DNA from: Gammaproteobacteria bacterium
GTDB lineage: Bacteria > Pseudomonadota > Gammaproteobacteria > Steroidobacterales > Steroidobacteraceae
Assembly (NCBI GenBank): GCA_025359565.1
Contig: JANYFY010000026.1
Span: forward strand, 123,360-187,359
DNA: 64,000 nt
Reading direction: 5' to 3'
This document shows positions 46,900 through 54,080 of this stretch, piece after piece. Position 1 is the stretch's first letter; each line of letters starts with the position of its first letter. Position numbers and translations under genes: made by a program. Under the pieces are notes generated by a model. It worked only from the letters and a program-made list of their open reading frames with translations, had not been told where the DNA came from and did not search any database.

Positions 46900-46952
46900 C
46901 TGAGGTGATGAATCACGAAGCCGATCGCCCATGATCCCCTCTACCGCAAACG

Positions 46953-47157
46953 CGCGTTCGACGCGGACATCATCGGGCGATCAAGCGACGCTGTGCGTCG
47001 ATGGCTGGCTTCAAGTCGTTCAGGAACGCGGCTATCACGATTGCCGGCATTGAGCTCGCCCACCGTATTCGCAAGGGAGAATGCTCTTTGGATCGTGGCC
47101 GTCGGCGCCGTGGCTGGTCGCGGAAAGATGAATGGGCAATGGCGCTCGCATCAGAGA
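46953..47157 (+). pseudogene. 3' end of an IS6-family transposase
   Basis: The translation reads RGHHRAIKRRCASMAGFKSF then RNAAITIAGIELAHRIRKG, the conserved C-terminal part of the DDE domain of IS6/IS240-type transposases, ending around DEWAMALAS. The first 150 or more residues, with the catalytic aspartates, are absent. It is a scar of past insertion. Confidence 0.75.
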
Positions 47158-47178
47158 GAGGCCCGAAACACCAAGGCA

Positions 47179-47685
47179 TCAGCATGACCGAAATATCCCC
47201 CGATGCACCAGAGCCCTCAGCTCGTACTGGCGCCACTTCGAAGTTGCTGGATCCTCGTAGATGCCGGCATGCTGAACGGTCAATACGAAACCCTTGGCAT
47301 GAGTGAAGACGCGGCGCTCGAACGCGAAATCATCCTGGGTGTCCAAGTACGCGCGAAGGTCAGCGCTTCTCATCGAGATCGGCTGTGAAGCCGATGCCAC
47401 GCCCTGCTCGGTGAAGGCGTACGGCAGGTACTTGCGGTGCTGGCCGCGGCCGGGCTTTAAGGTCACAAATTGTGACCTTAAAGCGGCCCACTCTGGAGAG
47501 GTGAGTTGGAGCATGAAATCCTGCGGAAACCCCGCGGCGTTGCGCTTGACGGCTTGCACGAGGACCTTGGTCTCGACGCCGTAGAGGGCGGCCAGACCTG
47601 CATCCAGCAGAACCTTGTGGCCGCGTAGGACAATGATCGAGTGGGCGATGTCCCCGACCGGCGCCGGGGTCTTGGAGCACGCCAC
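47179..47685 (-). pseudogene. ORF6N/KilA-N-type DNA-binding protein with altered C-terminus
   Basis: Has 168 residues. Residues 15-98 form an ORF6N domain (HSIIVLRGHKVLLDAGLAAL, YGVETK, KYLPYAFTEQGVA), a module of phage antirepressors and of toxin-antitoxin-like loci. In relatives the next residues are MLSSVL and NSERAI; here they are replaced by SASQPISMRSAD, so the ordinary end was lost by deletion or frameshift. The last residues overlap the third repeat copy. It starts 6 bases after the XRE gene, hence the same transcription unit. Confidence 0.65.
47201..47217 (+). repeat. Third, shorter copy of the inverted-repeat motif
   Basis: CGATGCACCAGAGCCCT at 47201-47217 is an exact reverse complement of 46851-46867. 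The preceding bases (CCGAAATATCCCC) align loosely with the longer copy at 48396-48410. It lies inside the last codons of the ORF6N gene. Confidence 0.8.
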
Positions 47686-47690
47686 GGGGC

Positions 47691-48077
47691 TTACCGGTTG
47701 GCCTGGGCGAGGGCACCGTCGAGCATCTGCATCACCACTTTCTGCTGGGTCTTAGGCAGTTGGTAAAGTCGCTCGATCTGCTTTTGCAGGAGCGGTGTAG
47801 GGCCACGCCGGCCGGTGGCGCCTGGCAGGCCGAGCAGCTCGTTGGCATCGACGCGGTAGAGTTTGGCAAAGGCAGGCATTATGGACACCGGCATGCGGGC
47901 GGTGCCGACTTCGTAGTGCGCGAGGGTTTGCTGGGCGATGCCCAGTTGATCGGCGACGGCCCGCTGGCTGAGTGCCGCTTCTTTGCGCAGGGCGGCCAAG
48001 CGCGCACCTAAGGCTTTGAAAAAGGCTTTGTCGTCGGCCATGAGAGCCAATAAATCCAGTGGTGAGGTGCCCAGCAT
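47691..48077 (-). CDS. XRE-family helix-turn-helix repressor
   Basis: Has 128 residues; the ATG at 48041 (MADDKAFF) would shorten it to 116 and is equally possible. The HTH domain is at about 22-75 (LGARLAALRKEAALSQRAVA, DQLGIAQQTLAHYEVG). Its C-terminal part has a short helix-rich tail (LLQKQIERLYQLPKTQQKVV). It is probably the autoregulator of the ORF6N pair and binds the 19-base palindrome that lies 31 bases upstream. It is the intact part of the inserted segment. Confidence 0.8.
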   Translation of the reverse strand: MLGTSPLDLLALMADDKAFFKALGARLAALRKEAALSQRAVADQLGIAQQTLAHYEVGTARMPVSIMPAFAKLYRVDANELLGLPGATGRRGPTPLLQKQIERLYQLPKTQQKVVMQMLDGALAQANR

Positions 48078-48107
48078 AAGTGAGCTCCACAGTGTCGAGA
48101 GCTGACG

Positions 48108-48126
48108 TTACCCGTAATACGGGTAA
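48108..48126. promoter_or_regulatory. Perfect 19-base palindrome, likely XRE operator
   Basis: TTACCCGTAATACGGGTAA is a 9+1+9 perfect palindrome. It ends 31 bases before the longer XRE start on the minus strand. Perfect symmetry, size and position are those of an operator for autoregulation by a dimeric repressor. Confidence 0.75.
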
Positions 48127-48378
48127 TCTTGCGCGTAAATGTTTTTAACGAAACCCTCTTGACAGGTTTTTGGTGAGGAGCACGGATGCTCACGTCGCAG
48201 CAGCCACAGTGCGCGACGACTTGGAACCTGTCCATCAAGAGTCACTTTGCGCGGAACGCGTGGAAGGGTGGTCGCCAGTGCCTTGCGAAAGAACGCTTGT
48301 GCGGCTGCAATCCCTCGATCGCGGCGGAGCAGAAAATCGACGCTCTTGCCCTGCTTGTCGAGCGCTCGATACCATCAG
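48127..48378. other. Segment without a supported gene
   Basis: Short frames on both strands cross here (for example MLTSQQPQCATTWNLSIKSH on the plus strand), but they match no family I know, overlap one another and lack ribosome sites. I see no gene. Confidence 0.5.
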
Positions 48379-48427
48379 AAACCGCACCGCGCATTCTACC
48401 GAATGTCCCGCGATGCACCAGAGCGCT
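48379..48427 (-). repeat. Right arm of the 49-base inverted repeat
   Basis: Reverse complement of 46851-46899 with one mismatch. It includes the stop codon of the glycosyltransferase gene (48396-48398), so the last codons of that gene are repeat sequence. Confidence 0.9.
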
Positions 48428-49457
48428 CGCTCATGAGCGAGTTCAGTTTATCATTGACTTCGTCGACTTCGATAAGCTCCATGACGCCGGGGCGCTCAAT
48501 TTTGGTAGTCCACGGAAGGGCTGCAGCGGGTCTTCCTAAATATTGACGAGCTGCCGCGTCATATTTGTCGACACAGAAGGCGCGACTTAGGTAGGGACCG
48601 CTACGCGCAGGATTAGTTGCGGCATAGAGACCTATGACCGGAAGTCCTACCATAGTGGCCATATGGACTGGCCCTGAGTCAGGCGATAGAAGTGCCGCAC
48701 TTCGAGCGAGTAAATTCAATAACTCGGGTAAGGTGTCTTGGCCAATATGGTTTACTAAAGTAGCGTTGGTCGCTTCGGTGATCGCCTTGCCCATCTGGAC
48801 TTCGAGGGCACTAGGCCCGCCTGATAAAATGACTTCCATGCCATGGGCGCTAATCGCATGTTCGGCCACTGCGGCATAACGTTTCGCCGGCCAATTGCGC
48901 GCCGCATGACTAGAGCAAGGGCTAATTACTAACGTCGGTCGCTTCGTCGAGGGAGCTAATGGTAAGTGCCATTTGGGTGTTGCGGTTTCGATACCACAAG
49001 CGCGTGCAAACCCTAGCAATGCATCCAACACATGTTCGCGTTCCATCGCGGCAATTTGGTAGTTGGTGAACCAACTTTGTAGTTCGCGCGCGCGGGCACG
49101 ATCAAAACCAAGTTTGATCGGAGCGTCAACGAACAAACTTAAGAGACTGGCACGCAACGAGAGTTGTAAATGAAACAGCACGTCAAAACGTCTGCCCGAT
49201 AGAAGCTTGCGCAGGCGGTTGATCTCTTGAAGAGTTGCTCGACCGAAGGTGCGTTTGTCGAAGGTGATAAACTCCACTTCCGGTAATAGGCGTGTCATCA
49301 GCTTGGCTTCTAGGGTGCCGATGATCCAGGTGAATCGGCATTGAGGCCAGGCTGCTTGTAAGGCCCGTAGCACCGCTAACGTGTGGCAAGTATCGCCGAT
49401 TGCCGAAAGGCGTAATAGGCATACGTGGTTTGGTGGTGAGTTAAAGTGGAGAGTCAT
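48396..49457 (-). CDS. Family 9 glycosyltransferase (heptosyltransferase-like)
   Basis: Predicted to add heptose or a related sugar to the LPS core at the inner membrane. ATG at 49457-49455 gives 353 residues; the frame extends back to 49529 but that part overlaps the divergent kdkA leader. The N-terminal half has CLLRLSAIGDTCHTLAVLRAL and the FHLQLSLRASLLSLF region. The nucleotide-sugar domain has LVISPCSSHAARNWPAKRYA and the motif SPDSGPVHMATMVGLPVIGLYAATNP. The last 11 or so codons (SERSGASRDIR) come from the inverted repeat, so the natural C-terminus was replaced by insertion. Function is likely kept because the change is at the extreme end. Confidence 0.87.
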   Translation of the reverse strand: MTLHFNSPPNHVCLLRLSAIGDTCHTLAVLRALQAAWPQCRFTWIIGTLEAKLMTRLLPEVEFITFDKRTFGRATLQEINRLRKLLSGRRFDVLFHLQLSLRASLLSLFVDAPIKLGFDRARARELQSWFTNYQIAAMEREHVLDALLGFARACGIETATPKWHLPLAPSTKRPTLVISPCSSHAARNWPAKRYAAVAEHAISAHGMEVILSGGPSALEVQMGKAITEATNATLVNHIGQDTLPELLNLLARSAALLSPDSGPVHMATMVGLPVIGLYAATNPARSGPYLSRAFCVDKYDAAARQYLGRPAAALPWTTKIERPGVMELIEVDEVNDKLNSLMSERSGASRDIR

Positions 49458-49500
49458 CAATATTGTAAGTTTAACTCGGATTGCCATACGCCAAGGCGCC

Positions 49501-50229
49501 ATGCTTGCGGATTCGGAATGCGTTGACACTCTGCAAGAAGCGGATTTTGACCCTCAACATTGGCAGGATCGAGGTGAGCTTGAACCGGTGAGTAGTGGCC
49601 GAGGAGCGGCGTGGTTTATTTCGTCGGGCGTCAGAAGTTGGGTATTAAGGCATTATCGCCGTGGCGGGTGGGCAGCCAAATTCTTGGCGGATCGCTATAT
49701 TTGGCGCGGCGAGTCAGCAGTGCGTGCCTTCGCAGAGTGCCGGTTACTCGCGATTCTTGTTGAACATCAATTACCTGTGCCAAGACCTGTCGCAGCGCGC
49801 TATCGTCGCTGGGGTGTTTTTTATCGCTGTGATTTGGTGACCCAGCGTATTGAAGCGACTCAGCCGTTAAGTGTATTGCTAGCCCAAATTGCGCAACCAG
49901 AATCACTGTGGCGCTCGGTGGGTGAAGCTATCGCCCGATTGCATGATTTTGGAGTCGATCATGCTGATCTTAATGCGCACAACGTGCTGGTTGACCCGCA
50001 AGGCCGAGTGAGTATTGTTGATTTTGATCGCGGGTGTTTACGTGCACCCGGGCCATGGAAGGAGAAAAATTTGCGGCGTTTGCAGCGCTCACTTTTGAAA
50101 ATCACCCGACGTTTGCCCGATGATCGTTTTTTAACCGATGCGTGGTACTGGCTACTCGCGGGGTATGCTGAATTGACGTGTACATCAGCGGTTGACTTCA
50201 CGGGTGGACCCGCGGCTGGGTCAGCATAG
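49501..50229 (+). CDS. kdkA: 3-deoxy-D-manno-octulosonic acid (Kdo) kinase
   Basis: Phosphorylates Kdo on lipid A precursors at the inner membrane face. ATG at 49501 gives 242 residues, the family length (MLADSECVDTLQEADF). The kinase-like fold shows VLRHYRRGGWAAKFLADRYI, then the catalytic loop HADLNAHNVLVD and the metal-binding DFDRGCLRAP. It is divergent from the glycosyltransferase gene and its stop overlaps the waaA GTG start by 1 base. Confidence 0.88.
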   Translation: MLADSECVDTLQEADFDPQHWQDRGELEPVSSGRGAAWFISSGVRSWVLRHYRRGGWAAKFLADRYIWRGESAVRAFAECRLLAILVEHQLPVPRPVAARYRRWGVFYRCDLVTQRIEATQPLSVLLAQIAQPESLWRSVGEAIARLHDFGVDHADLNAHNVLVDPQGRVSIVDFDRGCLRAPGPWKEKNLRRLQRSLLKITRRLPDDRFLTDAWYWLLAGYAELTCTSAVDFTGGPAAGSA

Positions 50230-51530
50230 TGCAATTTCTGTACAGTTTTTTGAGTCGTTTGGCGGTGCCGTGGGCGTTCGTTAGGCTGATATTGCTTGGA
50301 TTTCGAGACCGTAGCTATTGGACTGACTGGCGCGAGCATCTAGGCGGGGGATGGCCGACACGAGTGTCCGAATTAAATGCATGTATTTGGGTGCATGCCG
50401 TTTCGTTAGGGGAGGTAACGGCTGCCGCACCGTTAGTGGTTGCATTGCGGACTCGCTATCCCGGCATACCGCTGTATGTCACGACCGCCACACCCACCGG
50501 TAGGCTGCGGGGCCAAACGCTGTTTGGTAACGAGGTGGTGATGCGCTACTTGCCCTACGATACGCCAGGTGCAGTGGCGCGATTTTTGCGCAATTTAAAG
50601 CCGCAGCTCGGCATTATTCTGGAGACGGAGCTTTGGCCGAATCTATATCGTGAGTGTCGGCGACGTCGTGTACCGTTGTTGCTGGCAAGTGCGCGCGTTT
50701 CCGAAAAATCAGTCAAACGTTATCAAAGAGTGGAGGGGCTTTTTAAGGCGCTATTTGCGACCAATGTCCTAGTCGCGGCGCAGACGCACGAGGATGCGCA
50801 GCGCTTCGAGTCGCTAGGCGTTGCCAAGGACCGTGTACAAGTGGTGGGCAACGTGAAGTTTGACATGACCGTAAGCGATGCGATGCACTCACGTGGACAA
50901 GCATTGCGCGCCTTATATAGAGGCCCGAGCGTAGTCCGGCCTACTTGGATTGCGGGCAGTACCCATGCTGGCGAAGAGGAACAAGTGTTAGCGGCGCATT
51001 TAAATGTACGCGCCGTATTGCCCAATGCTCTTCTGTTATTGGCACCTAGACATCCGCAACGTTTTGCCGCGGTGGCAGAGTTACTCGCACGGCGCAATAT
51101 CGCGTTTATTAGGCGCAGTAGCGCAGCAGCGCCCGGGCTTGAAACAGCCGTCGTATTAGTTGATACCGTGGGTGAACTTATGCCGCTCTACGCGGCGGCT
51201 GATATTGCGTTTGTGGGGGGGAGTTTAGTGCCGGTGGGGGGGCATAATTTACTCGAGCCAATCGCATGGGGGTTGCCGGTAATAACGGGACCCGCGCACT
51301 TTAATAACGCGCAGATTGCCAAAATGTTGTTCATCCAAGGCGCCTTACTTGAGGTACCTGATTCCGTACAGTTGGCGCACGCCTTAACGGAGTTGTTTGC
51401 AGACCCCATTCGGGCGCGACGCTTAGGTGTTGCAGGACTTCAGGTAATTGAAGCGAATCGTGGCAGTGTGGCGCGTTTGATGGCGCTTATTGAGCCTTGG
51501 GTGGCGATACCGCCAGTGGTGCAGGCGTAG
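50229..51530 (+). CDS. waaA: Kdo transferase
   Basis: Transfers Kdo from CMP-Kdo to lipid IVA. It has 433 residues, normal for WaaA/KdtA. An N-terminal hydrophobic segment anchors it (FLYSFLSRLAVPWAFVRLIL). Motifs are CIWVHAVSLGEVTAAAPLV near 53, RYLPYDTPGAVARFLR, LGIILETELWPN near 122, and VVGNVKFDM near 196. The C-terminal domain has FVGGSLVPVGGHNLLEPIAW. GTG start; co-transcribed with kdkA. The 3' end overlaps tolC on the other strand by 44 bases, so the two are convergent. Confidence 0.95.
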   Translation: MQFLYSFLSRLAVPWAFVRLILLGFRDRSYWTDWREHLGGGWPTRVSELNACIWVHAVSLGEVTAAAPLVVALRTRYPGIPLYVTTATPTGRLRGQTLFGNEVVMRYLPYDTPGAVARFLRNLKPQLGIILETELWPNLYRECRRRRVPLLLASARVSEKSVKRYQRVEGLFKALFATNVLVAAQTHEDAQRFESLGVAKDRVQVVGNVKFDMTVSDAMHSRGQALRALYRGPSVVRPTWIAGSTHAGEEEQVLAAHLNVRAVLPNALLLLAPRHPQRFAAVAELLARRNIAFIRRSSAAAPGLETAVVLVDTVGELMPLYAAADIAFVGGSLVPVGGHNLLEPIAWGLPVITGPAHFNNAQIAKMLFIQGALLEVPDSVQLAHALTELFADPIRARRLGVAGLQVIEANRGSVARLMALIEPWVAIPPVVQA

Positions 51531-52959
51531 CGGTAGCCGGGTCCTTGAGCCAGGTGTTTACATGTGACACTGTTTGTTGCGAAAGAGTGCCGGCCGCTTG
51601 TTGCAGTTTTAAAACGTTTATCAAGTAATCGTAGCGACTATGCGAATAATCGGTTTGTGCCTGGACCCACACCTTGCGTTGCTGCAGCACATCGACCGCT
51701 GTTCGGGTACCGGCCTCGTAGCCTGACTCAGTGGCCTTCAATGCGGTGGTATTGGATTCGAGCGCTTGATGCAGGGCTTTGACTCTGGCTATTCCCGACA
51801 ATACGCCGAGATAGGAATCGCGCGCATCGTGCTCGGTCTGCCGCGCGACGCGTTCGAGACGTTCTTTTGAGGCGCGATGTAGGTACACCGCTTGACGCAC
51901 TTGCGAGGAGACTAATCCTCCGCTGTAAATGGGGAAAGTGAGTTGCAAACCAATCGAGTGGCTATTTAAATTTGAACTATTACCGCCAAAAGGAGTGCCG
52001 TCGGGTACAAAGTTATTACCGTTTAATACCGTATCACTACTGTTGTTAGTTTTGAAACGACTGGCGACCAAATCCAGTGAGGGTCCATGCGCTCCGCGTA
52101 CGGAGCTGACATTTTCGCGCGCAATGTCCGCTGCCAGCCGACTGGAAACTAGGGAAAGGTTTTGCTGGAGTGCCAATGCGACCCAACGGTCTTCGCTCAA
52201 CGGATCAGGACTGGTCAGCGCAAACGGTTCAGTGGGTCTTGCAAGCTTATCAAAGGCATCACCGGTAATTTCACGTAACAGATCTTGCGCTGAGGCGAGT
52301 TGGCGTTTAGCAGCGACCACAGCTGCGAGCGAGTTGTCGCGCGCTGCACGTGCCTCTTGGGCATCGGTGATGGCAATAAGACCTACTTCAAAACGCTTAT
52401 CGGCTTGTTCTAGCTGGCGATTGATGGAGGCGAGAGCGGTAGTTTGCGCCTCAAGATCATCCTCGGCGCCTAGCACGTCAAAATAACGCTGTGCCACGCG
52501 CGCGATTAGGTCTTGCTGGGCCGCTTGATAATCGGCTTCTGCTTGGGCCAATTGAGCGTCGGCGCGCTTGAGTGCGACCCAGTTTTCCCAACGAAACAGA
52601 TTTTCTTTCAAGTCAATGCTGTAGCGGTGCGACGTGCCCGTTGTGCGTCCATCAAAAGCAGTTGTTTGCAGAGTAGGCGGGCCACTAGGAGTGCTGCCAT
52701 TGGCAGATCCATTAGTCACAAGCTGGGTTGAACTTTGGGTTCCCGTGTCGTGTTCACGATTCACCGAGCCACTGGCTGAAATCTGCGGTAGTAGGGCTGC
52801 CAGAGCTTGGGGTTTAGCTTCTAAATTAGCCAATCGATTGGCTTCCGCTTCCCTGAGTTGTGGGTCGTTTTGCAATGCCCGCTGGTAAACCGCTAAAAGG
52901 TCGGCGGCTGGCGCGGCCATAGCGAAACTCAGTGCAAATAAAGGCAGCAATCGCTTCAT
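51487..52959 (-). CDS. tolC: TolC-family outer-membrane channel
   Basis: Trimeric outer-membrane duct for type I secretion and efflux. From ATG at 52959-52957 it has 490 residues; codons up to 53010 are probably untranslated. The signal peptide ends near AMAAPA-ADLL. The typical LLAVYQRALQNDPQLREAEA start is followed by two long helical repeats with AVLGA-type turns (VAQRYFDVLGAEDDLEAQT; ARDSYLGVLSGIARVKAL). The tail is Pro/Ala-rich. A TolC channel could serve export of large surface proteins. It is followed on the same strand by rhodanese and pcm-like genes upstream, a common gammaproteobacterial trio. Confidence 0.93.
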   Translation of the reverse strand: MKRLLPLFALSFAMAAPAADLLAVYQRALQNDPQLREAEANRLANLEAKPQALAALLPQISASGSVNREHDTGTQSSTQLVTNGSANGSTPSGPPTLQTTAFDGRTTGTSHRYSIDLKENLFRWENWVALKRADAQLAQAEADYQAAQQDLIARVAQRYFDVLGAEDDLEAQTTALASINRQLEQADKRFEVGLIAITDAQEARAARDNSLAAVVAAKRQLASAQDLLREITGDAFDKLARPTEPFALTSPDPLSEDRWVALALQQNLSLVSSRLAADIARENVSSVRGAHGPSLDLVASRFKTNNSSDTVLNGNNFVPDGTPFGGNSSNLNSHSIGLQLTFPIYSGGLVSSQVRQAVYLHRASKERLERVARQTEHDARDSYLGVLSGIARVKALHQALESNTTALKATESGYEAGTRTAVDVLQQRKVWVQAQTDYSHSRYDYLINVLKLQQAAGTLSQQTVSHVNTWLKDPATATPAPLAVSPPKAQ

Positions 52960-53006
52960 ATATTGGCCTATAGTGGTGTATAACACTATATCAGTAAGTA
53001 TTAATG

Positions 53007-53357
53007 TCAATAAGGTTTAATAGTGGGGTCCACATCTTTGGCCCAGGCCAAGATGCCACCGGTCATATTTGAGACTGTTGAAAACCCCGCGTGTTCCAAA
53101 AACCGAGCGACTTCCATGCTGCGCGCCCCCGATCGGCATATCACTACCGTTTCTACAGCAGGGTCGATCTCTGCCAATCGATCGGCGACTTGGCTCATAG
53201 GAATATGTAGGGTAGGCGACGGTACCGGGGCAATTTCGATTTCCCAGTTTTCTCGTACGTCTAGTAAAGTCATGGCTCTGCCACTTTGTCTGAGTGTCAG
53301 AAATTCTTGGGGTTTAATGTTTTTAGTCACGAGAAATACGGCGTTTTCAGAACACAA
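53007..53357 (-). CDS. Rhodanese-domain protein
   Basis: Single rhodanese domain of 116 residues (TTG start at 53357); a GTG at 53330 would give 107. It has LLDVRENWEIEIAPVP and the catalytic cysteine in VVICRSGARSMEVARFL. Likely a small cytoplasmic sulfurtransferase. It overlaps the pcm-like gene by 11 bases and ends 48 bases before the tolC start, so the three form one unit. Confidence 0.87.
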   Translation of the reverse strand: MCSENAVFLVTKNIKPQEFLTLRQSGRAMTLLDVRENWEIEIAPVPSPTLHIPMSQVADRLAEIDPAVETVVICRSGARSMEVARFLEHAGFSTVSNMTGGILAWAKDVDPTIKPY

Positions 53358-53997
53358 ATCGTGGGGCTGCGGGAGCGTTCGTTAACGGTGTAATCACAGT
53401 TTCAAACAGGCTTTCGCGAGTCCATTGTGCCGCTTCGACCCGACGTACCAACATAGCTTGCATTAACGGATCAGCTCCTATCACTATAAAAAGACGCCCA
53501 CCGATGTTTAATGCCTGTTCAAACCTCGCGTCATAGACGGGTAGAGACCCGGTAACCGCGATCGCATCGAAGCTACCTAAAGGAGTACCCGCAAAAGCGT
53601 CACAAGTTTCAAGTGTTACGTTCGCACTAGGGACTGTTTTAAGATTTACAGCGGCAGTCGCCGTAAATTCTGCATGAATGTCGATAGAGTGCGTGGTTCT
53701 ACCCAGTGCGCTAAGCGCGGCGGTCAGGTACCCTGAACCCGTGCCGACCTCAAGAATAGCGTCGGATTTTTGGATACCCAGTGCTTGTAAAATTCGTCCT
53801 TGTATTTTAGGCGCGAGCAAGAATTCGCCATAGCCAATAGGAATTGACGTGTCAGCAAAAGCCAGCTGCTGGTATCGGCTAGGTACAAAGGCTTCGCGTG
53901 GCACCGCTATAAGCGCATCGAGCACACGCGCATCGAGAACGTCCCAGGTGCGAACTTGTTGGTCAACCATTTGTTGACGGGATGCGAAAGTATCCAT
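53347..53997 (-). CDS. Protein-L-isoaspartate O-methyltransferase family protein
   Basis: Has 216 residues with the PCMT layout. MVDQQVRTWDVLDARVLDAL begins the family domain, FVPSRYQQLAFADTSIPIGY the substrate region, and ILEVGTGSGYLTAALSAL (about 82-99) is the SAM-binding motif. The family repairs isoaspartyl residues, but members in the tolC cluster are only PCMT-like and their role is unsettled. First gene of the pcm-rhodanese-tolC group. Confidence 0.87.
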   Translation of the reverse strand: MDTFASRQQMVDQQVRTWDVLDARVLDALIAVPREAFVPSRYQQLAFADTSIPIGYGEFLLAPKIQGRILQALGIQKSDAILEVGTGSGYLTAALSALGRTTHSIDIHAEFTATAAVNLKTVPSANVTLETCDAFAGTPLGSFDAIAVTGSLPVYDARFEQALNIGGRLFIVIGADPLMQAMLVRRVEAAQWTRESLFETVITPLTNAPAAPRFVF

Positions 53998-54080
53998 GAA
54001 TTCCCGCGTATGTTGAAGGTCAGTTATATAGGGCAGTTATTTAAGGCCAGTGATTATGGTCAATTTCGACAGGCTACGCC

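Noticed and set aside
46677..46916. 79-codon minus-strand gene
   Set aside because: It starts inside the inverted repeat, matches no family I recognise and has no ribosome site. Probably debris of an inserted element.
48170..48539. Plus-strand frames between the XRE gene and the glycosyltransferase
   Set aside because: They overlap each other in two frames and run antisense into the glycosyltransferase gene. No domain was recognised.
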